Assembly (NCBI GenBank): GCA_904502235.1
Contig: CAJGDP010000006.1
Span: forward strand, 1-64,000
Direction of reading: 5' to 3'
Source: an uncultured Bacteroidaceae bacterium
GTDB taxonomy: Bacteria > Bacteroidota > Bacteroidia > Bacteroidales > Bacteroidaceae
Length of the DNA stretch: 64,000 nt
This document shows positions 55,385-64,000 of the stretch, one piece after another. A program made the translations under genes and the position numbers. The notes under the pieces are model-generated. The model worked only from the letters and a program-made list of their open reading frames with translations, was not told the DNA's origin and did no database searches. Numbering within the stretch: the stretch's first letter is position 1; every line of letters starts with the position of its first letter.

Positions 55385-57187
55385 ATGAAGATAAAGTTAA
55401 GAAGTGCGCAGTCGACCGAAGGTCGCCGTATGGCGGGTGCCAGAGCTTTGTGGATTGCCAATGGTATGAAGCGTGAGATGTTCGGCAAGCCTATCATTGC
55501 GATTGCGAATTCGTTTACACAACTTGTTCCGGGACATACTCATCTGCACGAGGCTGGTCAGATTGTGAAGGCTGAAATTGAGAAGATGGGTTGCTATGCG
55601 GCTGAATTCAATACTATTGCCATTGACGATGGTATAGCAATGGGACACGATGGCATGTTGTACTCTTTGCCTTCGCGCGATATTATTGCCGACAGTGTGG
55701 AGTATATGTGCAATGCGCATAAGGTTGATGCTCTTGTGTGTATATCAAACTGCGACAAGATTACTCCGGGTATGCTCATGGCTGCTATGCGCCTGAATAT
55801 CCCCACAGTATTTGTGTCGGGTGGTCCTATGGAAAAGGGTACTTGGAAAAACGAGAGTCTTGACCTTGTAATTGCTATGGTGAAGGCTGCCGACAATACT
55901 GTGAGCGATGAGGAACTTGCTGAAATTGAAAAGCGTTCATGTCCGGGATGCGGTTCATGTTCGGGTATGTTTACTGCGAATTCAATGAACTCTCTTACCG
56001 AGGCTATCGGACTTTCGCTCCCAGGCAACGGTACTGTGCTTGCCACTCACGAGAACCGCGTTCAACTTTTGAAGGATGCTGCAAAGCATATTGTTGAGAA
56101 TGCCATGAAGTATTATGGTGAGGGCGATGAGAGTGTTCTTCCACACAGCATTGCAACACGTGCGGCTTTCATGAATGCCATGACTTTGGATATAGCCATG
56201 GGCGGTTCCACAAATACTATCCTTCACTTGCTTGCTGTTGCGCAGGAGGCGGGTGTGGATTTCAAGATGTCGGACATTGATGCTCTCAGCCGCAAGGTGC
56301 CTTGCTTGTGCAAGTTGGCTCCTAATGGTCCTAAATACGGCGTTCAGGATTGTGGCCGTGCCGGTGGTATTCTTGGAATACTTGGTGAATTGGCTAAGGG
56401 TGGATTGCTCGATACATCGGTGAAACGTGTGACAGGTGCTACGCTTGCCGAGGATATTGCCAGATATTGCATTACTGGCGATGCCGTGGATGCTGAGGCT
56501 GCAAGGGTGTATGGAACTGCTCCTGCAAATGTGTTCAGCAATGTTATGGGTTCACAGAACTGCTATTATGATACTCTTGACACCGACCGCGAGAACGGTT
56601 GTATACGTTCTCTTGAGAATGCCTATACCAAGGATGGCGGTCTGGCAATCCTTTTCGGAAATATTGCTCAGGATGGTTGTGTAGTAAAGACTGCCGGCGT
56701 GGATGAGAGTATATGGAAATTCAGCGGAAAGGCTAAGGTGTTCGATTCGCAGGAGGCTGCCGTTGAGGGTATTCTTGGCGGTGCTGTGCAGGCCGGTGAT
56801 GTCGTGGTAATCATATACGAAGGTCCTAAGGGTGGCCCGGGTATGCAGGAGATGCTTTATCCTACATCGTACATCAAGTCGCGTCATCTTGGCAAGGAGT
56901 GTGCGCTTATTACAGACGGACGTTTCAGTGGTGGTACATCGGGCTTGAGCATAGGTCATATTTCACCGGAGGCTGCCGCAGGTGGCAATATCGGTAAACT
57001 GCGCGACGGTGATATCATTGAAATTGATATACCGGCACGTACTATAAATGTGCGTCTCAGCGACGAGGAACTTGCTGCGCGCGAGATGTTCCCTATGACA
57101 CGCGACCGTGTTGTTTCAAAGAGCCTCAAGGCATATGCCAATATGGTTAGTTCTGCCGACAAGGGAGGCGTAAGAATTATTGATTGA
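55385..57187 (+). CDS. ilvD: Dihydroxy-acid dehydratase
   Basis: 600 residues, normal length. Fe-S and active-site Cys motifs: 'CISNCDKITPGMLMAAM' (Cys123) and 'KRSCPGCGSCSGMFTANSMN' (Cys186, 189, 192), plus 'GGSTNTILHLLA', 'YEGPKGGPGMQEML' and 'DGRFSGGTSGLSIGHISPEA' (in pieces). It makes the 2-keto acids of valine and isoleucine. First gene of ilvD-ilvB-ilvN-ilvC; the next ATG is 4 bases past its stop codon. Confidence 0.97.
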   Translation: MKIKLRSAQSTEGRRMAGARALWIANGMKREMFGKPIIAIANSFTQLVPGHTHLHEAGQIVKAEIEKMGCYAAEFNTIAIDDGIAMGHDGMLYSLPSRDIIADSVEYMCNAHKVDALVCISNCDKITPGMLMAAMRLNIPTVFVSGGPMEKGTWKNESLDLVIAMVKAADNTVSDEELAEIEKRSCPGCGSCSGMFTANSMNSLTEAIGLSLPGNGTVLATHENRVQLLKDAAKHIVENAMKYYGEGDESVLPHSIATRAAFMNAMTLDIAMGGSTNTILHLLAVAQEAGVDFKMSDIDALSRKVPCLCKLAPNGPKYGVQDCGRAGGILGILGELAKGGLLDTSVKRVTGATLAEDIARYCITGDAVDAEAARVYGTAPANVFSNVMGSQNCYYDTLDTDRENGCIRSLENAYTKDGGLAILFGNIAQDGCVVKTAGVDESIWKFSGKAKVFDSQEAAVEGILGGAVQAGDVVVIIYEGPKGGPGMQEMLYPTSYIKSRHLGKECALITDGRFSGGTSGLSIGHISPEAAAGGNIGKLRDGDIIEIDIPARTINVRLSDEELAAREMFPMTRDRVVSKSLKAYANMVSSADKGGVRIID

Positions 57188-57191
57188 TTTT

Positions 57192-58886
57192 ATGAGTAAA
57201 GAGATTATATCAGGTGGTGAGGCGCTGATGCGCTCTCTTATAAATGAAGGTGTTGATACGGTCTTCGGTTATCCCGGTGGCTCTATCATGCCTGTATTCG
57301 ATGCCATGTACGACCATCGCACCGACTTCCGTCAGGTGCTTGTGCGTCATGAGCAGGGCGCTGTGCATGCGGCGCAAGGTTATGCACGCAGTTCGGGTAA
57401 GGTGGGTGTTTCCATCGTAACCAGCGGACCCGGTGCAACAAATACATTGACAGGTATCAGTGATGCTATGCTCGACAGTACTCCTGTTGTGGTTATTGCA
57501 GGTCAGGTGGGATGTGCGGTGCTTGGTACTGATGCTTTCCAGGAGATTGACTTTGTGGGTATCACACAGCCTATTACAAAGTGGAGTTATCAGATACGTC
57601 GTCCCGAGGATGTGGCTTGGGCGGTTGCACGTGCTTTCTACATTGCACGAACAGGTCGTCCCGGTCCTGTGGTTCTCGACTTTACAAAGAATGCGCAGGT
57701 TGCCATGACTGAATACGAGCCTGCTTTTGTGGATGCTGTAAGAAGTTATATCCCTTATCCCACACCATGCCGTAAGGCTGTGGAGGAGGCTGCGGCTCTT
57801 ATCAATGCCGCTGAGCGTCCGTTCATGATTGTAGGTCAGGGTATTGAACTTGGTGAGGCTCATCAGGAACTCAAGGCTTTTGCCGAAAAGGCAAATATCC
57901 CTGTGGGAAAGACTTTATTGGGCTTGTCGGCTCTTCCAAGCGACCATCCTCTGTGTGTGGGTATGCTTGGTATGCATGGTAATTATGGTCCTAACTACAA
58001 CACGAACCAGTGTGATCTGCTCATTGCGGTGGGTATGCGTTTCAGCGACCGTGTAACTGGTAATGTGGCTACATACGCAAAGCAGGCAAAGGTTATACAT
58101 ATAGACATAGACCACGCGGAAATCAACAAGAATGTGGCAGTGGATGTTCCTATTGTGGGCGACTGCAAGGAGGTGCTCCCAATGCTTACAGAACTTGTAG
58201 AGCAACGCGACCATAGCAAGTGGGTGGAGAGTTTTGCCGAACTGAATGCCGTTGAGTATGAAAAGGTGGGCCGTAAGGCTTTGAATCCAACCGTGGGTCC
58301 TTTGCTCATGGGTGAAGTGGCACGCAAGGTTAGCGAGGCTTCGAACAACAGTGCGATATTGGTAACTGATGTAGGTCAGAATCAGATGATGTCGTCGCGC
58401 TACTTCAAATATACTCTTCCGCGCAGCATCCTTACATCGGGCGGTCTTGGTACAATGGGTTACGGTTTGCCTGCGGCGATAGGCGCAAAGATGGCTATGC
58501 CCGAACGTACCGTGTGCCTGTTTACCGGTGATGGTGGTTTCCAGATGAATATTCAGGAACTTGGTACAATAATGGAGCAGGGTACTGCCGTAAAGATGAT
58601 TCTGTTGAACAACAACTATCTTGGCAATGTGCGCCAGTGGCAGGAACTCTTCTTTGACCACCGTTATTCATGGACTCCAATGCTCAATCCCGAATATTCA
58701 TTGATAGCAAAGGGCTATGGTATCCCATCGCGTCTTGTCATTGAGCGTGCGGAGTTGGATGATGCCATCCGTGAGATGTTGTCAACTCCCGGTCCGTTCC
58801 TTTTGCATGTTGCCGTTAAGGAGGAGGACAATGTTATGCCTATGACACCTCCGGGAGCAACGGTAAGTGAAATGATTTTTGAATAA
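57192..58886 (+). CDS. ilvB: Acetolactate synthase large subunit
   Basis: 564 residues from the ATG at 57192 (an in-frame TTG at 57180 overlaps ilvD). ThDP-enzyme motifs: 'VFGYPGGSIMPVFD', catalytic Glu in 'LVRHEQGAVHAAQGYAR', 'GVSIVTSGPGATNTLTG' and the ThDP/Mg motif 'LFTGDGGFQMNIQEL' with 'ILLNNNYLG'. It joins two pyruvates, or pyruvate and 2-ketobutyrate, in branched-chain amino acid synthesis. Its small subunit is encoded 6 bases downstream. Confidence 0.97.
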   Translation: MSKEIISGGEALMRSLINEGVDTVFGYPGGSIMPVFDAMYDHRTDFRQVLVRHEQGAVHAAQGYARSSGKVGVSIVTSGPGATNTLTGISDAMLDSTPVVVIAGQVGCAVLGTDAFQEIDFVGITQPITKWSYQIRRPEDVAWAVARAFYIARTGRPGPVVLDFTKNAQVAMTEYEPAFVDAVRSYIPYPTPCRKAVEEAAALINAAERPFMIVGQGIELGEAHQELKAFAEKANIPVGKTLLGLSALPSDHPLCVGMLGMHGNYGPNYNTNQCDLLIAVGMRFSDRVTGNVATYAKQAKVIHIDIDHAEINKNVAVDVPIVGDCKEVLPMLTELVEQRDHSKWVESFAELNAVEYEKVGRKALNPTVGPLLMGEVARKVSEASNNSAILVTDVGQNQMMSSRYFKYTLPRSILTSGGLGTMGYGLPAAIGAKMAMPERTVCLFTGDGGFQMNIQELGTIMEQGTAVKMILLNNNYLGNVRQWQELFFDHRYSWTPMLNPEYSLIAKGYGIPSRLVIERAELDDAIREMLSTPGPFLLHVAVKEEDNVMPMTPPGATVSEMIFE

Positions 58887-58892
58887 GCTGCT

Positions 58893-59441
58893 ATGGAAAA
58901 GAAATTATATACAATAATCATATATACCGAGAATATTGCCGGTATGTTGAATCAGGTAACAGCGGAGTTTACCCGTAGAATGATGAACATCGACACAATT
59001 ACAGCGTCGTCATCTTCGGTTGAGGGTGTTCACCGTTATACTATCACTCTTTGGGGTGAGGAGGATTCTATACAAAAGGTAACAAAGCGAATAGAGAAGA
59101 AAGTGGATGTGCTTAAGGCGGACTATTATGTTGATAAGGAAATCTTCTTCCAGGAGGTTGCGCTTTACAAACTTTCGACTCCGCAGATTATGGAGAATCC
59201 CAAGATTTCTAAACTGATACGCCACAATGGTGCTCATGTAATTGAGATGAATGCCAACTATACTGTTGTTGAAAAGACCGGTTCAACCGATGATATTCTT
59301 GAACTCTATAACGAGTTCGTTGCACAGCAGTGTATGTTGCAGTTCGTCAAGTCGGGACGTGTCGCAGTTCCGCGCGATTCAATAGAGAATCTTACAGAAC
59401 TGCTTTTCAATGAGGATTATAAAAGAAAACCAATAATATAA
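58893..59441 (+). CDS. ilvN: Acetolactate synthase regulatory (small) subunit
   Basis: 182 residues. An N-terminal ACT domain ('TIIIYTENIAGMLNQVTAEF', 'RRMMNIDTITAS', 'HRYTITLWGEE') and a C-terminal small-subunit domain. It binds the end product, usually valine, and activates the large subunit. It lies 6 bases after ilvB and 9 bases before ilvC. Confidence 0.94.
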   Translation: MEKKLYTIIIYTENIAGMLNQVTAEFTRRMMNIDTITASSSSVEGVHRYTITLWGEEDSIQKVTKRIEKKVDVLKADYYVDKEIFFQEVALYKLSTPQIMENPKISKLIRHNGAHVIEMNANYTVVEKTGSTDDILELYNEFVAQQCMLQFVKSGRVAVPRDSIENLTELLFNEDYKRKPII

Positions 59442-59450
59442 AGAACAATT

Positions 59451-60494
59451 ATGGCAGAAATGAATTTTGGTGGAGTAATAGAGAATGTTGTTACTTCACA
59501 GGAGTTTTCTCTTGAGAAAGCTCGTGAGATTATGAAGGACGAGGTTATTGCAGTTCTTGGCTATGGTGTTCAGGGCCCAGGTCAGGCATGCAACTTGCGC
59601 GATAACGGTTTCAATGTAATCGTCGGTCAGCGCGAAGGTGCTACATACGACAAGGCAGTTGCTGACGGCTGGGTTCCCGGTGAGACACTTTTCTCTATCG
59701 AAGAGGCTGCTCAGCGCGGTACAATCGTTTGTATGTTGCTTTCAGACGCTGCTCAGATTGCAATATGGCCAAAGGTTAAGGAGTATATGACAACCGGCAA
59801 GGCTCTCTACTTCTCACACGGTTTCGGTATCAACTGGAACGACAGAACAGGTATTGTTCCTCCGGCAGATGTGGATGTAATCATGGTTGCTCCAAAGGGT
59901 TCAGGTACATCTTTGCGTACAATGTTCCTCGAGGGACGTGGCTTGAATGCCTCTTATGCAATCCATCAGGATGCTACAGGCAAGGCTCTCGACCGTGTTT
60001 TGGCATTCGGTATCGGTATCGGTTCGGGCTATATGTTCGAGACTACATTCGAGCGTGAGGCTGTATCTGACCTCACAGGTGAGCGTGGTTCGCTTATGGG
60101 TGCGGTACAGGGATTGTTCCTTGCTCAGTACGAGGTTCTGCGTGAGAACGGACACACTCCTTCCGAGGCTTTCAATGAGACAGTTGAGGAGCTTACACAG
60201 TCGCTCATGCCATTGTTCTCAGCCAAGGGTATGGACTGGATGTATGCGAACTGTTCAACCACAGCACAGCGTGGTGCTCTCGATTGGATGACTCCTTTCC
60301 ACGATGCCATCAAGCCTGTTATGTACAAGTTGTACGAGGCTGTAAAGTGCGGCGAGGAAGCTCAGAGATCTATCGACTCTAACTCTCAGCCCGACTATCG
60401 CGAGAAGCTCAACGAGGAGTTGAAGGCTTTGCGCGAAAGCGAGATGTGGCAGGCTGGTGCGGTTGTACGTCAGTTGCGTCCCGAGAACAAGTAA
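59451..60494 (+). CDS. ilvC: Ketol-acid reductoisomerase
   Basis: 347 residues, the class I length of Bacteroidales enzymes. Rossmann motif 'AVLGYGVQGPGQACNLRDNG', cofactor-loop 'VGQREGATYDKA', 'ALYFSHGFGINW', and the knotted domain with 'DLTGERGSLMGAVQGLF' and the metal-binding Glu residues in 'YEVLRENGHTPSEAFNETVEEL' (in pieces). It reduces and rearranges acetolactate and acetohydroxybutyrate. Last ilv gene, ending at a terminator. From memory, many Bacteroides carry an acyl-ACP thioesterase gene between ilvN and ilvC; here only 9 bases separate them. Confidence 0.97.
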   Translation: MAEMNFGGVIENVVTSQEFSLEKAREIMKDEVIAVLGYGVQGPGQACNLRDNGFNVIVGQREGATYDKAVADGWVPGETLFSIEEAAQRGTIVCMLLSDAAQIAIWPKVKEYMTTGKALYFSHGFGINWNDRTGIVPPADVDVIMVAPKGSGTSLRTMFLEGRGLNASYAIHQDATGKALDRVLAFGIGIGSGYMFETTFEREAVSDLTGERGSLMGAVQGLFLAQYEVLRENGHTPSEAFNETVEELTQSLMPLFSAKGMDWMYANCSTTAQRGALDWMTPFHDAIKPVMYKLYEAVKCGEEAQRSIDSNSQPDYREKLNEELKALRESEMWQAGAVVRQLRPENK

Positions 60495-60542
60495 TTCTTG
60501 CAGAGTTATAGGGACAGGCATTTTGCCGTCCTGAGTTCAAAT

Positions 60543-60585
60543 AGGGAAAATCCTTCGGTTTTGTAGGGATTTTCCCTGTTTTTTG
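60543..60585 (+). terminator. Rho-independent terminator of the ilv operon
   Basis: An 11-bp stem (AGGGAAAATCC / GGATTTTCCCT) with a 13-base loop followed by T6 lies about 50 bases after the ilvC stop codon. Confidence 0.88.
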
Positions 60586-60599
60586 CTTTTCTTTGTAAC

Positions 60600-60607
60600 T
60601 AACTTCG
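60600..60607 (+). promoter_or_regulatory. -7-like box for the His/Tyr/Ser-rich gene
   Basis: TAACTTCG lies 43 bases before the ATG at 60651. No -33 box at the usual spacing; weak support. Confidence 0.35.
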
Positions 60608-60650
60608 TACCGTAAAAAAGTATGAAGGTAAAATAAAAAGATATAATGTT

Positions 60651-61742
60651 ATGAAAAGGTTGTTCTTATTGTTGCTTATGGCATTTCCGTTCGTCGCATC
60701 GGCACAGCACGACGATATCTATTTTGTTCCTAAAAAGGGCACAAAAGCTGTTGTCGTGAAGTACGTTGATGAATATGACGAATACGATGAATATGATGAT
60801 GAATGGTACGACGAGGATGAGAATGTCTGCTATACAAACGATCTGTATGATTTATATGACGAGGATTATCGTTATTCCAGAAGAATCGTACGTTTCCGCA
60901 ATCCGCACAGCAATGTAAGCAGTCCGCTATATTGGGACCTGATGTATGGTTGCGGTGTGAACGACTGGATGGTCTACGACGACGGATATTACCTAAACAT
61001 ATATCCTACATATACCAATCCGTTGTATTATTGCTCGGGAACATCGTACAATTATTGGAGATGGAATACATGGCATTACCCTTACAATTATCTGAATTAT
61101 GGTCATTGGGGATATCACCATCACTATCCTTCGTATCATTGGCATGGATATTACCCTCATCATATGCATGGCGGTTATCATCCTTCCTATATCGCAGGCA
61201 GTTCGTGGCGTCCAGCACACAAGATACACAAGGGCATTCCTGTGAATGGTGCGGGTAAAGGACACAATATTGCAGGAAGACCTGCCGGCAACCGTCACAC
61301 TGTACACACAACAGACCGTGTGGGCACGAACAGACCTACAGACAGAGTGAGTGCTGCAAACCGACGTAATGATGCGCGTACTGTCAACGTGGTACGTGGC
61401 GAGAACCCGCAGCGTAACCAGCAGGCCCGTCGTCCGTCTGCACAATCTTCAACAAACAGAAGCGGAAATGGCAAAAGCACGGGAACACAGGTGCGTACAA
61501 ATAGCGGAAGCAGGAGTAAATCATCTTCTTCAAGCGGCAGAAGTTCTTACCGTAGCAGAAGTTCCTCTTCTTCGGGTGAGTACAACCGTCCGAGCAGTAC
61601 AAGCGTTTCGCGTGAGCGCAACTCTTCATCGGGCAGCTTCAGAAGCGGCAGCTCATATTCCGGTTACGGAGGCGGTTCCGGTTCAAGAAGCGGTTCCGGC
61701 GGTTCCTCTTCCGGCTCAAGAGGCGGTGCTTCAAGACGCTGA
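60651..61742 (+). CDS. Secreted low-complexity protein: acidic, His/Tyr-rich and Ser/Arg/Gly-rich zones
   Basis: 363 residues with a signal peptide (MKRLFLLLLMAFPFVASAQ). Three zones: an acidic Asp/Glu/Tyr stretch (~37-70, 'DEYDEYDEYDDEWYDEDE'); a His/Tyr/Trp-rich stretch (~120-185, 'HWGYHHHYPSYHWHGYYPHH'); and a basic Ser/Arg/Gly tail (~225-363) of repeats like 'RSSSSSGR' and 'GSGSRSGSGGSSSG'. Two Cys pairs may form disulphides. I do not recognise the family, though similar proteins occur beside OmpP1-type genes in Bacteroidales. A metal-binding or surface-adhesive role is only inferred from composition. It ends 26 bases before the next ATG, so the two are probably co-transcribed. Confidence 0.75.
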   Translation: MKRLFLLLLMAFPFVASAQHDDIYFVPKKGTKAVVVKYVDEYDEYDEYDDEWYDEDENVCYTNDLYDLYDEDYRYSRRIVRFRNPHSNVSSPLYWDLMYGCGVNDWMVYDDGYYLNIYPTYTNPLYYCSGTSYNYWRWNTWHYPYNYLNYGHWGYHHHYPSYHWHGYYPHHMHGGYHPSYIAGSSWRPAHKIHKGIPVNGAGKGHNIAGRPAGNRHTVHTTDRVGTNRPTDRVSAANRRNDARTVNVVRGENPQRNQQARRPSAQSSTNRSGNGKSTGTQVRTNSGSRSKSSSSSGRSSYRSRSSSSSGEYNRPSSTSVSRERNSSSGSFRSGSSYSGYGGGSGSRSGSGGSSSGSRGGASRR

Positions 61743-61768
61743 CAATAATTAGGGCATAATCTATTACT

Positions 61769-63280
61769 ATGAAAAACACAATACTTATGAAACGGGCAAT
61801 ATATATGCTTTTTGTGATTCTGCCGTTTGCGGTAAATTCACAGAATATGTATAACATTACTGATCTGTTCGATGACGCACCTTCGGGTACGGCGCGATTC
61901 ATGTCAATGGGCGGTTCTATGTCGGCACTTGGCGGAGACTTGTCGGTTATGGGTACAAACCCGGCAGGAACGGCTGTATATCGCTCAAACGATATAAATC
62001 TGACAGGTATTTTCGATATTGTGAACAACAGTGCCAAATATGAAAAGAGTGTTTCTCCATCGGGTTATAATGGTGCGGCTCTTGGTAATCTAGGCTTTGT
62101 AGTCGCTTGCGAAATTGAGGATTCCTACTTGCGCTTCCTGAACTTTGGTGTAAACTACCGCAGAAAGAACAATTTCCGTAACAACTTTGCGATGGAGGGT
62201 CCGTCGGGTGCTTTTTCGCAGCAATATGTGTTTGACTATCTGTATAGCCTGAATCCATTCGATCCCACAAAGATAAATTCGGGAATGTATAGCGGATTTG
62301 ACTACAACTGGCTTGCATTGCTTGCGCATAATACCTATGTGTTTGATGAAGAGGGTTACTTCTATACTCCTGCCAAGCTTGGCTATAGCAGTGTGGTGCG
62401 CGGTGGCTTGAATATGTGCGATTTCAATCTCTCTGCCAATATTGATGACAGGGTGTATATAGGTGCATCTTTGGGATATTACAATCTTGACTATTCGCGC
62501 AGTTCATATTATTACGAGGATGATGAATTCGACAAGAGAATATATTCCTTGAATAATGAATACAGAATCAGCGGTGCAGGATACGATTTCAAATTGGGCT
62601 TGATAGTACGTCCGTTCGAGTATTCGCCTTTCAAGATTTCCGCGTTTGCGCATACTCCTGTAATGTATAGATTCATGGATAGATCTTCGGCATATATGAC
62701 AGGGCCGGAAGGTCATGTCTTTGATACGGCACATGAGGATTGTTACGGTGATGATGTGTATGTAACCTATCGTCTGAATACTCCATGGAAATTCGGTGCC
62801 GGTGCTTCATATACATTCGGCAGATATCTTGCTTTGAATGCCGAGTATGAATACAGCAATGTTGCAGGAACGTCCTTTACTAATGGCGAAGGTATTGACA
62901 TTGCGCAGAACGAGGAGATTTCGTACAATCTTAAGGCACAGCATAAGGTGCGTATCGGTGCAGAGGTGCCTTTGAAGAAATTCGCGTTACGTGCAGGATA
63001 TAACTATATATCTTCACCGTTTACTGCCGATGCTTACAAATGTATGAGCAATGCTACTGTAGTTGATACATCAACCGAGTATATGAACAAGTATTCAAAG
63101 AATGTCTTTACATTCGGTCTGGGATATACGAGCAAACTCCTCTACATTGATTTTGCATATATGTGCCAGAAGCAGAAAAGCGATTTCTATCCTTTCTATG
63201 ACGAGGATTATGTGAATCCGTCGGCTGCGGTGTCAACAACCAGTCATTCAATTGTGGCTGCCGTGGGTATACGTTTCTGA
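61769..63280 (+). CDS. Outer-membrane beta-barrel protein (OmpP1/FadL-like)
   Basis: 503 residues. The ATG at 61769 or the one at 61787 starts the signal peptide ('MKRAIYMLFVILPFAVNSQ'). The mature N-terminus 'APSGTARFMSMGGSMSALGGDLSVM' (split) and 'GTNPAGTAVYRSNDINLTG' is characteristic of Bacteroidota OmpP1/FadL-related barrels, followed by many aromatic beta-strands and a terminal 'AAVGIRF'. Probably a channel for hydrophobic compounds; the substrate is unknown. It follows the low-complexity secreted protein gene and converges on the DUF4421 gene. Confidence 0.82.
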   Translation: MKNTILMKRAIYMLFVILPFAVNSQNMYNITDLFDDAPSGTARFMSMGGSMSALGGDLSVMGTNPAGTAVYRSNDINLTGIFDIVNNSAKYEKSVSPSGYNGAALGNLGFVVACEIEDSYLRFLNFGVNYRRKNNFRNNFAMEGPSGAFSQQYVFDYLYSLNPFDPTKINSGMYSGFDYNWLALLAHNTYVFDEEGYFYTPAKLGYSSVVRGGLNMCDFNLSANIDDRVYIGASLGYYNLDYSRSSYYYEDDEFDKRIYSLNNEYRISGAGYDFKLGLIVRPFEYSPFKISAFAHTPVMYRFMDRSSAYMTGPEGHVFDTAHEDCYGDDVYVTYRLNTPWKFGAGASYTFGRYLALNAEYEYSNVAGTSFTNGEGIDIAQNEEISYNLKAQHKVRIGAEVPLKKFALRAGYNYISSPFTADAYKCMSNATVVDTSTEYMNKYSKNVFTFGLGYTSKLLYIDFAYMCQKQKSDFYPFYDEDYVNPSAAVSTTSHSIVAAVGIRF

Positions 63281-63296
63281 TAAGTTATGCAGGTGT

Positions 63297-64000
63297 TCAT
63301 TTCCTGCGCAGGAAGTTGAAGCCGGCATAGATTTTGAGATATCCGAATCCGTTCTGTACGGAGAGCGAAGGCTGGGTGTATGAATAGGTATGTGAAACCA
63401 ACGATGCGCCTGCGAAGTATCTGCCGTTGTTATATACCAGCGCCAGACGCGAGATAAGGTCGAAGTTGATACTTGATACAAACTCCTTGCTGTTGCTTAT
63501 ATTGAGCTTCAGCGAGGTGTTTTTGTAACTTATGGCTGGTGATACCGAAATGTTGGCAAGGAAATTCTTTGCAAATACCCAGTTGTAACTGTATCCCAGA
63601 TTTATGCTGATATCCCTATAGTCAACACACTTGAACTGCAGTTCGCTTTTCATCAGTTTCTCTATTGCCGGGTCTATTCTTGTGTGGTCGAAATCGAATT
63701 TCTGCTCATTGTAACTTAATCCCAGGATTAGCGAACCTGCGTTTCGGCGCTGGTTGGTTGATTGGCTGAATGCCGCAGGGAACGAGAATTTCTTGTAGTT
63801 GAAAACGTAGAACAGGTTCGCACCCATCTGAGACGTGCTCAGTCCGTCGAAATCCCTCTTGTAGTTTACAAGTGGCAAATCGTTCTCAATGAATCCTTGC
63901 AGGTTTCGTATCTTGAAGCCGTCGCTGCGTTTGCGGTAGAAGAGTTCCAGGCCCAGTCTTGAACAGTATAGGTTAAGGTCCATGTCGAATTCCGGCTGGC
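63297..64000 (-). CDS. DUF4421 family outer-membrane protein (5' end outside window)
   Basis: The frame stays open to base 64000, so the start is beyond the window; at least 233 residues are visible. The pattern 'GLELFYRKRSDGFKIRNLQ', 'GLSTSQMGANLFYVFNYKKFSFPAAFSQSTNQRR' in pieces and 'GSLILGLSYNEQKFDFD' matches DUF4421, a family of predicted Bacteroidota outer-membrane barrels. It ends 'KIYAGFNFLRRK'. The ATG at 63983 is internal. Function unknown. Confidence 0.8.
   Translation of the reverse strand, partial: QPEFDMDLNLYCSRLGLELFYRKRSDGFKIRNLQGFIENDLPLVNYKRDFDGLSTSQMGANLFYVFNYKKFSFPAAFSQSTNQRRNAGSLILGLSYNEQKFDFDHTRIDPAIEKLMKSELQFKCVDYRDISINLGYSYNWVFAKNFLANISVSPAISYKNTSLKLNISNSKEFVSSINFDLISRLALVYNNGRYFAGASLVSHTYSYTQPSLSVQNGFGYLKIYAGFNFLRRK

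Overview
The window is a chromosomal segment of a member of the order Bacteroidales (phylum Bacteroidota). The evidence is Bacteroidota-type promoters (TTTG, about 19 nt, TAnnTTTG), few Shine-Dalgarno sequences, a type IX secretion system (T9SS) component (PorQ), three proteins with T9SS-like C-terminal sorting tails, a TonB-dependent receptor for thiamine, and GH110, GH123 and GH33 glycosidases of the kind used on host glycans. Abundant T9SS tails together with GEVED domains fit a Prevotellaceae-like gut or oral lineage better than classical Bacteroides, but genus is inference. I see no rRNA, tRNA, CRISPR array, insertion sequence or prophage.

Layout. 1-5283: two T9SS-type surface proteins, the first cut by the window edge and carrying Glu-Pro and Thr-Gly repeats. 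5284-5969: a gene-free stretch with perfect hairpins, probably a dispersed repeat. 5970-13587 (minus): coaX, an outer-membrane barrel protein, a TPR protein, lptC, a CorC/HlyC-type protein and ppiD, an envelope-biogenesis cluster. 13780-17912 (plus): an Lnb-like membrane protein overlapping an alkaline-phosphatase-fold protein that seems to have lost its metal ligands, then an alanine/glycine:cation symporter. 17966-24499 (minus): tetR, tolC, hlyD and acrB of an RND efflux operon, ending in a small PII-like protein. 24743-28504 (minus): secA followed by a small acidic protein.

28662-37956: a small barrel protein, a GH110 alpha-galactosidase-like lipoprotein, an RluA-type pseudouridine synthase with an N-terminal extension, and a 1667-residue secreted protein joining GEVED, GH123 (beta-N-acetylgalactosaminidase-like) and GH33 (sialidase) modules. 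38115-41766 (minus): a TPP-riboswitch-controlled thiamine salvage operon (TonB-dependent receptor, PnuT, thiamine pyrophosphokinase). 42019-43750: a DUF3332 lipoprotein and MeaB. 43777-47358 (minus): porQ, cmk, ispH and pfkA, tightly coupled. 47614-54089 (plus): tonB, then ispA, an unknown gene, tatD, a DAHP synthase/chorismate mutase fusion, and an ABC importer (binding protein and permease, no ATPase in view). 54252-54935: a GIY-YIG protein in AT-rich surroundings. 55385-60494: ilvD-ilvB-ilvN-ilvC behind a leader that may be an attenuator. 60651-64000: a His/Tyr/Ser-rich secreted protein, an outer-membrane barrel, and a DUF4421 protein cut by the window end.

The least described items are the GH123-GH33 fusion, whose two activities fit GalNAc-beta-1,4-[Neu5Ac-alpha-2,3]Gal structures (Sd(a), GM2), and the overlapping pair of an Lnb-like protein and a pseudo-phosphatase. 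Motif positions and domain boundaries were read by eye from the sequence and are approximate.
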